Origin: Candidatus Thorarchaeota archaeon
Lineage (GTDB): Archaea; Asgardarchaeota; Thorarchaeia; Thorarchaeales; Thorarchaeaceae
Length of the DNA stretch: 41,578 bases
Direction: 5' to 3'
Assembly: GCA_016840855.1 (NCBI GenBank)
Contig: JAEORO010000100.1
Span: forward strand, 1-41,578
Under the pieces are notes generated by a model. It was not told where the DNA came from and did not search any database. It saw only the letters and a list, made by a program, of their open reading frames with translations. Shown here one piece after another: positions 23,570 to 32,250 of this stretch; position 1 is the first letter of the stretch, and each line of letters begins with the position of its first letter. Both the position numbers and the translations under genes were made by a program.

Positions 23570-24598
23570 TTGCGAGTTCTCATCACAGCTCCCTTCACAG
23601 AGTCTGGACTAAAAGAGCTACAGGGTGCTGGTCTTGAAGTCACCTACCAAAGTTGGCTAGAAACCGGTAAACTCCACATGGGCGCGTCTTTACTTCAGAT
23701 CATCAAGGATGGTGACTATCAAATTATCATTGTGGAGGGTGATGAGATAAAAGAGGAAATCATCGAAAATACTGAATTGAAACTGATTGGATCGGTCAGG
23801 GGGTCTCCCAATAACATATCCCTCCAAGCGGCAACTGCTAAAAAAATTCCAGTAATTGCAGTACCTGGTAGGAATACCATTGCTGTAGCTGAACACACAA
23901 TCGCACTAATGCTGGCTCAAGCAAGGAATATCATAGCCGCTGAGAGATTCCTCAAGAATGACTTCTTTGTGGATGACTTCAAAGACTTTGCACAAATGTA
24001 CACTAATCTGATAGGCTTTGAGCTCTTTGGGCGGACGGTTGGGCTGATTGGACTTGGTCAGATTGGTTTTGAAGTGGCTAAACGTCTGCAAGGCTTTGGC
24101 ATGGAGATTCTTGTGGTTGATCCATATGTGGACTCTGATAGGGTCAAGGAAGTAAGCGGAAGAATGGTCGAGCTTGATGAATTATTGGCAAAATCTGATA
24201 TTGTTACCATTCATTGCCCCTCTTCAGAAGAAACTCAAGGTATGCTAGGCGCTAAAGAATTTGAAAAAATGAAAAAGACTGCTGTTCTAATTAATACTGC
24301 AAGAGCATCGATAACCGATGAATATGCACTTCTTGATGCGTTGAAAAAAAGCACAATTGCAGGTGCAGGATTGGATGTTTTCTCTATGGAACCAGTTGAC
24401 TGTGACAATGAGTTTCTTGAACTTGACAATGTTACAGTGATGCCTCATATGGGTGGAAATACTGTTGAAACGGTTCAGCGTCAATCAAATAGCATTGTAA
24501 TTAATATCCAAGCTTTTCTTAAAGGTCAGCAACCTCCGAATATATTGAATCCAGAGGTCTTCAATAAGGGGAATAAACATGGTAGTAGCCGCAATTGA
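23570..24598 (+). CDS. D-isomer-specific 2-hydroxyacid dehydrogenase
   Basis: About 342 residues of the phosphoglycerate/2-hydroxyacid dehydrogenase family. The NAD-binding motif GLIGLGQIGFEVAKRLQGFG is followed by the acidic VVDPY. The catalytic Arg (INTARASITDE), Glu (GLDVFSMEPVD) and His (VMPHMGGNT) are all in place. TTG 23570 is preferred because GGAGG ends 9 nt upstream; TTG 23561 directly abuts that GGAGG. A TTTAAAG box near 23518-23524 gives a short leader. The gene overlaps the kinase gene by 20 bases and heads the sugar cluster. The pairing with an FGGY kinase recalls, from memory, the Bacillus YoaC/YoaD neighbours. It would interconvert a 2-hydroxyacid and a 2-oxoacid; the substrate is unknown. 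Confidence 0.88.
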   Translation: MRVLITAPFTESGLKELQGAGLEVTYQSWLETGKLHMGASLLQIIKDGDYQIIIVEGDEIKEEIIENTELKLIGSVRGSPNNISLQAATAKKIPVIAVPGRNTIAVAEHTIALMLAQARNIIAAERFLKNDFFVDDFKDFAQMYTNLIGFELFGRTVGLIGLGQIGFEVAKRLQGFGMEILVVDPYVDSDRVKEVSGRMVELDELLAKSDIVTIHCPSSEETQGMLGAKEFEKMKKTAVLINTARASITDEYALLDALKKSTIAGAGLDVFSMEPVDCDNEFLELDNVTVMPHMGGNTVETVQRQSNSIVINIQAFLKGQQPPNILNPEVFNKGNKHGSSRN

Positions 24599-26078
24599 TG
24601 CAGGCACAACTGGTGTCCGGTGTATGATTGTCGATAATAAGGGAAATTCTCCAGGAATATCGAGGACATCATGGGATTATACGACACCTCCTGAATTAGA
24701 GATTGCCAAGGAATTCAATCCCTCTCAATTTTGGAAACTTATCTGCTCAGTTATCAAAGGTGCAGTCAAACACTCTGGAATTAAACCCTCGGATCTGAAG
24801 GCTGTAGCAACAACCAGTCAACGACACGGGCTCGTGTTACTTGACTCAAATGGAAACGAGTTGCATGGAGGCCCAAACATTGATGCTCGCGGTGCGATGA
24901 CTCAATATCTCATTGATGAATCTCTCGGCGAAACTTATCACGAAATCACTGGGTGCTGGCCACCAATGATGTTTGCTCCATCTCGACTGGCTTGGTTTGA
25001 GGAAGAACAACCAGAGCTTTACGAAAAGGTAGCTCATCTTCTTCCCATCAGTGATTGGATAACTTTCAAACTATCTGGAGTGTACGTGACCGACAAATCA
25101 TCTGCTAGCGCTACCGGTTTTCTTGATGTTCGGAGTAACAAATGGAGCGAAGAAGTTGCTTCAGCTCTTAACACAGACTTGAGTATCCTACCCGAGATTC
25201 GAAAAGCAGGTGAAGTGGTAGGCGAGGTAAATTCTGAGGCAAAAAAGGAATGCGGTCTCCCAAAGGGAATTCCTGTGGTTCAAGCAGGCACTGACACTCA
25301 TTGCGCGCTTCTTGCAAGTGAGTCAAAGGTGGGTGAAATTTCTGTGATAGCAGGAAGTACCACTCCAGTGATGATGATAATTGATCAATGTCTATGTGTT
25401 GAAGATCAGAAAATCTGGACCGGATCCCATATGAAAGAAGATCAATGGGTTCTTGAAAGCAATGCAACTCTGACTGGAGCTGTCTTAGAATGGGTCGTAA
25501 AACTCCTTTGTGAACTTTCTGATGATCCAGTGAAATGTAGAAAGAAGACGTTTGAGAATCTTGATTACTTAATGAATGATATTCCTCCAGGAAGCGAAGA
25601 AACCTTTGTCAACCTTGGTCCAAATGTAATGGACTGTCAGCAAATAACCGATCTGAAGCAAGCACGAATGGTCTTTCCACAACCAGCTTTGCCGCAGGTC
25701 ACTCCATTAAACTCTGCTAGAATGATTCATGCAGTCCTAGAGAACGTTGCGTTTGCAGTCAGAGGAAATATTGAACAGCTTGAGCTATATGGAATATCTA
25801 GTGGTGTGAAGGTAATCGGAGGAATGAGTCAATCTACAACATGGCCACAACTCTTGGCGAATGTTCTAAACAAGCCTATCAGCACTCCTGTTCAATATGA
25901 GGGCAGTCTCCTAGGTGCTGCAATATGTGCAACTATAGGTGCAGGATATTACTCCTCTATTGATAAAGCCGCATCAGCAATGGTTCGCTGGAAACCTGCA
26001 TATCAACCTGATAGCCGCGCGGAGTTGTACGGTCGATATTATTCAAGATGGCATGAATTGAGATGTGAGGGTAACTGA
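24579..26078 (+). CDS. FGGY-family carbohydrate kinase
   Basis: 499 residues. The N-terminal ATPase fold opens with AAIDAGTTGVRCMIVD. It continues with TTSQRHGLVLLD and GGPNIDARG, and reaches the C-terminal domain with VQAGTDTHCALLAS, STTPVM and KVIGGMSQSTTWPQLLANVL, a series typical of xylulose/fuculose-type kinases. It phosphorylates a sugar or polyol using ATP. ATG 24579 has AAGGGG upstream and lies inside the end of the dehydrogenase gene. It is followed directly by a class II aldolase, which argues for a ketose-1-phosphate product, as in fuculose or rhamnulose pathways, but no isomerase is present. Confidence 0.9.
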   Translation: MVVAAIDAGTTGVRCMIVDNKGNSPGISRTSWDYTTPPELEIAKEFNPSQFWKLICSVIKGAVKHSGIKPSDLKAVATTSQRHGLVLLDSNGNELHGGPNIDARGAMTQYLIDESLGETYHEITGCWPPMMFAPSRLAWFEEEQPELYEKVAHLLPISDWITFKLSGVYVTDKSSASATGFLDVRSNKWSEEVASALNTDLSILPEIRKAGEVVGEVNSEAKKECGLPKGIPVVQAGTDTHCALLASESKVGEISVIAGSTTPVMMIIDQCLCVEDQKIWTGSHMKEDQWVLESNATLTGAVLEWVVKLLCELSDDPVKCRKKTFENLDYLMNDIPPGSEETFVNLGPNVMDCQQITDLKQARMVFPQPALPQVTPLNSARMIHAVLENVAFAVRGNIEQLELYGISSGVKVIGGMSQSTTWPQLLANVLNKPISTPVQYEGSLLGAAICATIGAGYYSSIDKAASAMVRWKPAYQPDSRAELYGRYYSRWHELRCEGN

Positions 26079-26079
26079 G

Positions 26080-26715
26080 ATGTATGAGAAGGAGAAAAAA
26101 GAATTACTGGACATATGCCTAGAGATGGTAAAGCACGACTTGGTGATAGGTTCATCAGGAAATGCTAGTCTTAGAGTTGAGGATCATGTTGTTATTTCCC
26201 CAAGTTCTGTTCACTATGTTGAGATGACCCCTGATGATGTAGTAGTGATTGACATGGATGGAAACGAGATAGAAGGCACCAGGAATCCCAGTGTTGAAAA
26301 ACCAATGCATCTTGAGATATACAAGAACCGTAGTGATGCCTTCGCTGTTGTCCACACTCACAGTTTGTATGCGTCCGCGATGGCAATTCTCCACGAACCC
26401 CTGCCACCTATACTCGATGAACTAGTACCAAAACTTGGTGCTGGGATGCGAGTAAGTAAGTATGCAATGCCTGGTACGCAACAGCTAGGAAAGAATGTGG
26501 TCGAAGTGCTTGAGGATCGCAGCGCGGCACTGATAGCTAATCATGGCGCAGTATCTTGTGCAAAGACCTTGAAGGACGCACTATTTCTTTCTATTCTGCT
26601 AGAACGTGCCTGTAAAATCTACATGACTGCTAAACAGGTAGGGAAACCTATAGAACTTCCAGAGGATGTTGTTGAGGACGAGCAAGATATCTGGGAGATG
26701 CTGCATGAATTCTGA
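26080..26715 (+). CDS. Class II aldolase (fuculose-1-phosphate aldolase-like)
   Basis: About 211 residues. It has SSGNASLR (phosphate-binding SGN), VEKPMHLEIYK with the catalytic Glu position, VVHTHSLYAS (zinc His-x-His) and LIANHGAV (third zinc His), as in the AraD/FucA family. Such enzymes cleave a sugar phosphate to DHAP and an aldehyde, or epimerise or decarboxylate. ATG 26080 starts 1 base after the kinase stop, with GAGG 9 nt upstream; GTG 26065 would add five residues. The next gene is an aldehyde oxidoreductase, which suggests that the released aldehyde is oxidised on the spot. Confidence 0.88.
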   Translation: MYEKEKKELLDICLEMVKHDLVIGSSGNASLRVEDHVVISPSSVHYVEMTPDDVVVIDMDGNEIEGTRNPSVEKPMHLEIYKNRSDAFAVVHTHSLYASAMAILHEPLPPILDELVPKLGAGMRVSKYAMPGTQQLGKNVVEVLEDRSAALIANHGAVSCAKTLKDALFLSILLERACKIYMTAKQVGKPIELPEDVVEDEQDIWEMLHEF

Positions 26716-26725
26716 GGACATTGTG

Positions 26726-28507
26726 ATGACCGGGTTCATGGGTCGCATACTAGTTGCAGACCTCTCAAAAGAAGAAACTCACAGCCTTAAAACCGACGCA
26801 TCAATTTCAGCTAAGTTCCTTGGCGGAAGCGGATACGCAGCACGTTTTCTCTACGATTATCTTAATCCACACGCTGATTCCCTGAGTCCTGATAATATGC
26901 TTCTCTTCATGACTGGCCCATTGACGGGAACCCTTGCTCCCTGCACAGGACGTCATGTTGTTTGCGGAAAATCACCAATAACAAACCTCTGGGGAGAATC
27001 TCACGTTGGTGGACACTTTGGAGCTTTTCTAAAGTTCTCTGGGTTTGATGGTATTCTGATTAAAGGTCGAGCAAAAACCCCAATGACATTGCACATTGAT
27101 AGCGGAGAAGTATCGATGCTCTCTGCAAAAGATTTGTGGGGTGAGATGACAGGACCAACGCAGAAGCTTCTGAAGGACGAGCTTGGTCGAGTTCAAGTCT
27201 GCTGCATTGGACCTGCGGGTGAGAACCTTGTCAAATTTGCGAGCATCGTCACAGATGAGCGAGTATCGGCACGATGTGGTCTTGGTGCAGTGATGGGATC
27301 AAAGAAGCTCAAGGCCATAGCAGTTGGCGGTACGGCAAAGGTGCCCATCCAAACCCCTGATGAGTTTCGTGAATGTGCGAATTCATCAAGAAAGATACTT
27401 GGTGAGGCAATGTCAATGCTCAGCGATCAAGGAACAGTCATGTATGTGGATATCGGCATGATGTTCAATGATATGCCAATCAAGTATTTCCAAGAGATTG
27501 AATTTGATGACGCAGACCTAATCAACGCTAAATCCATGGAAGATATTCTCATTGGACGAAGTGCCTGCTATTCATGTCCAATAGGTTGTGGACGAAGAGT
27601 ATCGGTTCCAGAGTATGAATTGGATGATATAGGAGGCCCTGAATTTCAGACAGTTGCCGCATTTGGTTCTAATCTGTTAATTTCCGATTTGAAGAAAATC
27701 GCACTCATGAACAACTTATGCAATCAATATGGAATGGATACAATCAGTTGTGGAAGTACCATTGCATTTGCGACTCAACTGTGTGACATCGGAAAAGCTG
27801 ACTATGGACTCAACTGGGGTGATTCTAATCAAGTCATTGAAACTATCCATGCTATTGCCAAACGTGAAGGCATTGGTGACTTGTTTGCTGAAGGTTCACT
27901 CTCAGTTGCGAAAAAGAACTCAGCTGAAGATATTGTGCTACATGTAAGAGGACTTGAGGTCCCAAATCATGATCCTCGGGCGTTCTCGGGGATGGCAACA
28001 GTCTATACAGTTGCTTCTAGAGGAGCTTCACATATGGAGGGTGATATGTATAGTATTGATATGGGCGCTGATGTGAGAAAACTTGGCATTCTTAGTGGGG
28101 ACCGACTTGAGAATGAACTGAAGGGCGAGATTGCAGCAAGAGCCCAAGACTACAGAGCGTTCTTTGATAGTGTGATAATGTGTCATTTTGCCATTGTTCC
28201 ACCAGAAACAATCATAGAACTATTGAACTTGGCACTTGGATACTCCTACCAGCTCGAAGATGTCTTAATGATTGGTGCTCGCGCAGTAACAATGAAACGA
28301 CTCTTTAATCTCAAATGCGGTTTGAAAACTAAGGACGAAAAATTACCAAAACCCTTACTGATACCGCACGCCGAGAGTGTCACAGATGATTTTGTCCCAG
28401 ATGTTGATGCTCAACTGGAGGAGTATTATAATTATAGAAAGTGGGACAGGAAAACAGGTTGTCCTTCTGACATAGCACTTGAGAAACTGGGATTATCCGG
28501 ACTATAA
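26726..28507 (+). CDS. Aldehyde ferredoxin oxidoreductase (tungstopterin family)
   Basis: About 606 residues. The N-terminal GFMGRILVADLSKEETHS is the usual AOR opening. Further on are CGKSPITNLWGESHVGGHFG (pterin-binding region), CYSCPIGC (Cx2Cx3C for the [4Fe-4S] cluster), GLEVPNHDPRAFSG and IMCHFAIVPPE, the likely fourth cluster Cys. Family members oxidise aldehydes to acids and reduce ferredoxin in the cytoplasm. ATG 26726 has GAGG 8 nt upstream; ATG 26705, overlapping the aldolase end, is an alternative. Close coupling to the aldolase suggests that the substrate is a small hydroxyaldehyde such as lactaldehyde or glycolaldehyde, which is inference. Confidence 0.92.
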   Translation: MTGFMGRILVADLSKEETHSLKTDASISAKFLGGSGYAARFLYDYLNPHADSLSPDNMLLFMTGPLTGTLAPCTGRHVVCGKSPITNLWGESHVGGHFGAFLKFSGFDGILIKGRAKTPMTLHIDSGEVSMLSAKDLWGEMTGPTQKLLKDELGRVQVCCIGPAGENLVKFASIVTDERVSARCGLGAVMGSKKLKAIAVGGTAKVPIQTPDEFRECANSSRKILGEAMSMLSDQGTVMYVDIGMMFNDMPIKYFQEIEFDDADLINAKSMEDILIGRSACYSCPIGCGRRVSVPEYELDDIGGPEFQTVAAFGSNLLISDLKKIALMNNLCNQYGMDTISCGSTIAFATQLCDIGKADYGLNWGDSNQVIETIHAIAKREGIGDLFAEGSLSVAKKNSAEDIVLHVRGLEVPNHDPRAFSGMATVYTVASRGASHMEGDMYSIDMGADVRKLGILSGDRLENELKGEIAARAQDYRAFFDSVIMCHFAIVPPETIIELLNLALGYSYQLEDVLMIGARAVTMKRLFNLKCGLKTKDEKLPKPLLIPHAESVTDDFVPDVDAQLEEYYNYRKWDRKTGCPSDIALEKLGLSGL

Positions 28508-28556
28508 TACGCAGTCCGACAGCCTTATTCCACAAGTCTTTAGGCGCCAGACGTCG

Positions 28557-29495
28557 GTGGTGAAAGCAATCCAATCAATCAACAATCTACTCTCTCAGAT
28601 TCTACTCTTCTATGGTTTCATTCTATTAGGCTACCTGATTTCACGTATATCGAATAAAGGAAAAACATTCAACAAGTATCTTAACTCCCTACTCATCAAT
28701 ATCCTATTGCCAATTCTTATCATCTATACCTTTCTTACATCAAGTCTGACTTCATTTGTGGAGATACCAATTTTCCTCTTACTTGTCGTTGCTATTCACC
28801 TTCTGGGACCTGTGATGATTTATTTCAGACTTCGAAGACGTGATCTCACAAACCAGACTAAAGGCTCTCTTTTCATCTGTTCCACCTTTAATAACGCACT
28901 TTTCATCCCTCTTCCTCTTGCCCTTATGTTCATAGGCACACCCGCAGTGCCTTTTGTGATTATGTGTTCGCTAACACAGATGATTCTCTTTGTCACTCTC
29001 GGTTCTGCTATGGGAGCTACCTTTGGGGGGGATGATGCAGGCTGGAAGAAGGTGGCGAGAGATGCGGCTACTTTTCCACCATTTCTAGCCATAGTAGTGA
29101 CTCTTGTCCTTCTTGGACTCAATGTTCAGCTCCAAGATGATATTGCCTTAATACTATCCTACAATTCGCCTCTCACAACATATCTTGCCCTGGTTTCGGT
29201 TGGCCTTGGAGTGGGGGTTCGATTTTCTCTTTGGAACATTCGTACAGCCCTAAATGTTATTGTGGTACGCCAGCTAGTTATTCCACTAATCATCTTCCCA
29301 CTCATCTTAATCTCAACCCTTTCGCAAGTACCTGTTCAGGTGCTCATTTTGGAGTCTCTAATGCCCCCTGCTGTATTGACTGTTGTCTATGCATCTGGAT
29401 TCAACTTAGATGTTGAAATTGCTGCGACTACAGTCACAGTTGGCACACTTCTATTATTACCACTCATCCCAGTTCTTCTACTTATTCTAGGATAA
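28557..29495 (+). CDS. AEC-family permease (auxin efflux carrier type)
   Basis: About 312 residues and around ten transmembrane helices. It opens with a helix (LLSQILLFYGFILLGYLISR) followed by NKYLNSLLINILLPILIIYT. The segment ICSTFNNALFIPLPLALMF is the conserved polar region of the AEC family. Members move organic acids such as malate or malonate. Two adjacent GTG codons (28557, 28560) are the likely starts, but the ribosome site is weak and the frame is open back to 28479 inside the AOR gene. As last gene of the cluster it could export an acid product or import a substrate. Confidence 0.8.
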   Translation: MVKAIQSINNLLSQILLFYGFILLGYLISRISNKGKTFNKYLNSLLINILLPILIIYTFLTSSLTSFVEIPIFLLLVVAIHLLGPVMIYFRLRRRDLTNQTKGSLFICSTFNNALFIPLPLALMFIGTPAVPFVIMCSLTQMILFVTLGSAMGATFGGDDAGWKKVARDAATFPPFLAIVVTLVLLGLNVQLQDDIALILSYNSPLTTYLALVSVGLGVGVRFSLWNIRTALNVIVVRQLVIPLIIFPLILISTLSQVPVQVLILESLMPPAVLTVVYASGFNLDVEIAATTVTVGTLLLLPLIPVLLLILG

Positions 29496-29561
29496 TGGTT
29501 TATTGTGCAATCTGAAGGCATATATCGTCTCTACACTCATGAATCCAATACGGTGACAGCT

Positions 29562-29882
29562 TTGAGCAAGCACGAATCTGAAAAAACCAGCGATCCAGAA
29601 GCAATTAAGAAGTCATTAGATGATATTGTTGAAAAGCTCGACAAAGATGCAGATGGTAGTAAGAGCTGGGGCGACTCAGTCACCTCAAACAAAGAGAAAT
29701 GGGAACTAGTGAAAAAGGAGATTCATGACCGTCAAAAAGCACTGAAGCAAATTGTAATGGATAAGAAAGCTGGAATCATTGGTGTTGATGAGTTTGAAAC
29801 CAAGTATAAAAAACTCCAAGATGAACTGACGGAATTAGAATTTATTGTATACAACATGCGCCTTGGTACAAAGGTTCAATGA
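29562..29882 (+). CDS. Small charged coiled-coil protein, unknown
   Basis: About 107 residues, nearly all helix-forming and highly charged. The last half has heptad-like repeats (WELVKKEIHDRQKALKQIVM, then EFETKYKKLQDELTELEF), so a coiled coil is likely. I recognise no family. The frame is open from GTG 29505, but CATATATC (29518-29525) looks like a TATA box inside that extension. TTG 29562 has GGTGA 5 nt upstream, so I favour the later start; GTG 29553 is possible. It ends 10 bases before the stop of the convergent metal-binding protein. Confidence 0.55.
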   Translation: MSKHESEKTSDPEAIKKSLDDIVEKLDKDADGSKSWGDSVTSNKEKWELVKKEIHDRQKALKQIVMDKKAGIIGVDEFETKYKKLQDELTELEFIVYNMRLGTKVQ

Positions 29883-29892
29883 TCCTGCTTCG

Positions 29893-30954
29893 CTACTCAG
29901 CTCGAGCATGTAATATCAGAAGTCCTGATTCAATGGTGACAAGAATTCCAAGAATACTTGATAATGCAACTAATCCAATGTTAATCGTGTTATCTCTAGA
30001 AACTCCTGATCTCCCTTCTAAACCCGACACAAGAGCTCCGAGGTTATAATTCATCATCCAGAAGTATTCCGATTCAGTAAAAAATACAGTCTTCCACCAG
30101 ATTAGGATGCCACCATAATCTGCCTGAAGTTGATAGGCAAATTCCCCACCAGCTTGAACTTGGGCAATATCAGAACCAATGATAAGATTGATACTGCCAT
30201 TTCGAATTGCTTCCTGGACTTCCAATAATCTCGGACCTGAGATCGTAATTTGCTCAACTTGAAGAACTGCATCGCAGATGATCCCAAATGTTTCTGCAAC
30301 ATAAGCTTCAGCTGGAGAAACGACAACTGCATGCATCTCGGAAAAACTGTGGATGTCATTTAGAGAACCAATCGAATCTTCTAATTCTTGCATCTTATCT
30401 ACAAATGCGGCAAAATTCAAATCCCATTCAGATGCCATGGTCGTGTTAAGAGTAGTCAATGCCCAACGAGTGGCATTGGCTATCGCTATTGCATTCTTTG
30501 GTAACAACCAGAATCCGTGTGGATTTCCTTCATGATCATGGTCCTCGTCTTCTTGAACCCCTCCTCCTGGCATTGGTGAAAATTCTGCCCCATAATCCTC
30601 GTAATTCTCCAACGCATCAATATCGTGAAATGTGATGAATGGTTTTGAGGTCAGGTTAGCCAATTCCCCCTCCCAGCGAAGATGTCCAGTGAAAACGAGC
30701 AAGTCTGCTTCTGCCGCTGTGGCAATCATCTCGGGATCCACATCAGTTGAATGAGGATCTGCTTCCTGTTTCAGGAGAACTTCGGTGCTATACTCTGAAC
30801 CTACCACCTCTTGAACTATGCCTGCGAGAGAAGATACTGAAACTGCAATACTTCTCGTTGGCAATTGTGCATGCACCTCCAATGTCACGCCACTGATTAC
30901 TAGTGGTAGTAGCAACAACATTAGTGGTATCAAGGCCACTCTCTTTTGATTCAC
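29893..30954 (-). CDS. Metal ABC transporter substrate-binding protein (ZnuA/TroA type)
   Basis: 353 residues. A signal peptide (MNQKRVALIPL to about EVHA) is followed by a cluster A-I binding fold. Likely metal ligands are His in EADPHSTDVDPEM, His in NPHGFWLLP and His in HSFSEMHAVVV. Between the first two lies an Asp/His-rich loop (EDEDHDHEGNPHG), as in zinc-binding ZnuA. A hydrophobic C-terminal segment (LVALSSILGILVTIESGLLI) would anchor it in the membrane, instead of a lipid. The GTG start has GGAG 8 nt upstream. It is divergent from the regulator-ATPase-permease operon and shares a palindromic operator with it. Confidence 0.88.
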   Translation of the reverse strand: MNQKRVALIPLMLLLLPLVISGVTLEVHAQLPTRSIAVSVSSLAGIVQEVVGSEYSTEVLLKQEADPHSTDVDPEMIATAAEADLLVFTGHLRWEGELANLTSKPFITFHDIDALENYEDYGAEFSPMPGGGVQEDEDHDHEGNPHGFWLLPKNAIAIANATRWALTTLNTTMASEWDLNFAAFVDKMQELEDSIGSLNDIHSFSEMHAVVVSPAEAYVAETFGIICDAVLQVEQITISGPRLLEVQEAIRNGSINLIIGSDIAQVQAGGEFAYQLQADYGGILIWWKTVFFTESEYFWMMNYNLGALVSGLEGRSGVSRDNTINIGLVALSSILGILVTIESGLLILHARAE

Positions 30955-30992
30955 CGCGAATTCTCCAGAGCATCATTTAGCCAAATCCTTAA

Positions 30993-31012
30993 TAACAATT
31001 ATGAAATTGTTA
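30993..31012. promoter_or_regulatory. Palindromic operator between znuA-like gene and nikR-like operon
   Basis: TAACAATT-ATGA-AATTGTTA is a perfect 8-base inverted repeat in the 88-base gap between the divergent genes. It touches the TTATTAAG box proposed for the minus-strand binding-protein gene. It lies just upstream of TAATTATT, the likely TATA element for the plus-strand regulator. One site could therefore control both sides. The adjacent NikR-like protein is the obvious candidate ligand, although the sequence is unlike the E. coli NikR site. Confidence 0.65.
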
Positions 31013-31042
31013 CTAATTATTGGGTTACTCTAGGTGTTGAAA

Positions 31043-31447
31043 ATGTCGTTTGAACCCATCTCTATTTCGATGACAAAGTCTGATCTTGAGGAACTAGAGT
31101 TTCTCCTAAGAGCGGGCGAATTTTCAAATCGATCAGATGTAGTCCGTCACGCGCTCAAGACACTGTTGTCGGAGTATCGAAATATTGAGAATGCAGATGG
31201 AGTGATAACTGCAGTCTTTTCAGTACTCTATCACAAGAAAGGACGAGGCCACAAAATCAGTGCAGTTCAGCATGAGTTTAAGGACAATATTATAGCGACT
31301 ATTCACTCACATACCAGTGATGGTAGTTGTGTTGAAGTAATGATTGTCACTGCAATGGCAGAAACTGTACGCAATTTTCTCAAGAAACTTCGTGCGCAAA
31401 AGAAAGTTCTCAAGGTCATAGCTAATATGATTGGAGGAATTTCATAA
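31043..31447 (+). CDS. nikR: NikR-like metal-responsive ribbon-helix-helix regulator
   Basis: About 134 residues. The N-terminal ribbon-helix-helix is PISISMTKSDLEELEFLL followed by FSNRSDVVRHALKTLL. The C-terminal ACT-like domain keeps all NikR metal ligands: His in AVQHEF, the pair in TIHSHTS, and Cys in GSCVEVMIV. NikR senses nickel and represses nickel import. ATG 31043 has AGGTG 6 nt upstream; GTG 31034 adds three residues. The stop overlaps the ATPase start by one base. The neighbouring transporter is of zinc/manganese type (ABC-3) instead of NikABCDE, so either this importer carries nickel or this NikR relative senses another metal. Confidence 0.9.
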   Translation: MSFEPISISMTKSDLEELEFLLRAGEFSNRSDVVRHALKTLLSEYRNIENADGVITAVFSVLYHKKGRGHKISAVQHEFKDNIIATIHSHTSDGSCVEVMIVTAMAETVRNFLKKLRAQKKVLKVIANMIGGIS

Positions 31448-32250
31448 TGTCTACAGCTCCTCTTCTCGAAGCTAATAATCTCGCAGTTCGTTACCCTAAT
31501 GGTGAACTTGCTCTTCACGATGTTACCTTCAAGATAAAATCTCCAAGTTTCATGGCCATTATTGGACCTAATGGGTCAGGAAAATCCACTTTAGTCAAGA
31601 CCTTTCTAGGACTCATTAAACCATTCAAGGGGCATATATCAGTCAATGGTTATGACTCTGTGAAGAAGTCTGGAAAGATTCGAAAAATGGTACGTTATGT
31701 ACCTCAAAGAGACCGCATAGAGCTCACGGTACCTATGAAAGTAAAGGATATTGTCTTGATGGGTCGTCTTCTCAAGAAATTACCTCCGCGAATCGCTTCT
31801 TCAAAAGACACCAAGATAGCTAGAAACGCCTTGGAACAGGTCGATATGGCTGATTTGTGGAACCGTCCTTTTCCAGAGCTTTCTGGTGGCCAAAGACAAA
31901 GAGTCCTAGTAGCAAGAGCACTTGCTGGTGAAGGCTCTATTCTAGTACTTGATGAACCATTAGCAGGTACTGACACAGAGAGCCAAGACCTCATTGTTAA
32001 AGCTCTAGGTATGTATCACAAAGAAAACGATGTCAGTATAATCATGGTCACACATGATCTCAACCCAATCCATACTCTTGTCCATGAAGTTTTACTTCTG
32101 AAGAATACTATTGTTGGGATTGGTGAACCTTGCAGCGTGATGGATCCTGATTTGATGAGGAAAGTCTATGGTCCAACGGCAAGAATAGTAGAATATGCTG
32201 GACATCGATATTGTATGACTCAGGATTCAGGAATTGATCGTCATGATTGA
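31447..32250 (+). CDS. Metal ABC importer ATP-binding protein (ZnuC type)
   Basis: 267 residues with Walker A GPNGSGKST, Q-loop VPQRD, signature LSGGQRQR, Walker B ILVLDEP and switch TVTHDL-type MVTHDLNP. The VPQR and KVKDIVLMGR region matches ABC-3 metal transporters (ZnuC/MntB). The ATG overlaps the regulator stop (TAATG), so translation is coupled. It powers the permease encoded next and receives metal from the divergent binding protein. Confidence 0.92.
   Translation: MSTAPLLEANNLAVRYPNGELALHDVTFKIKSPSFMAIIGPNGSGKSTLVKTFLGLIKPFKGHISVNGYDSVKKSGKIRKMVRYVPQRDRIELTVPMKVKDIVLMGRLLKKLPPRIASSKDTKIARNALEQVDMADLWNRPFPELSGGQRQRVLVARALAGEGSILVLDEPLAGTDTESQDLIVKALGMYHKENDVSIIMVTHDLNPIHTLVHEVLLLKNTIVGIGEPCSVMDPDLMRKVYGPTARIVEYAGHRYCMTQDSGIDRHD

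Noticed and set aside
29330..29341. ACCTGTTCAGGT palindrome inside the AEC permease gene as an operator
   Set aside because: It lies deep in coding sequence and is explained by ordinary codons; kept only as a side remark to the korD promoter.
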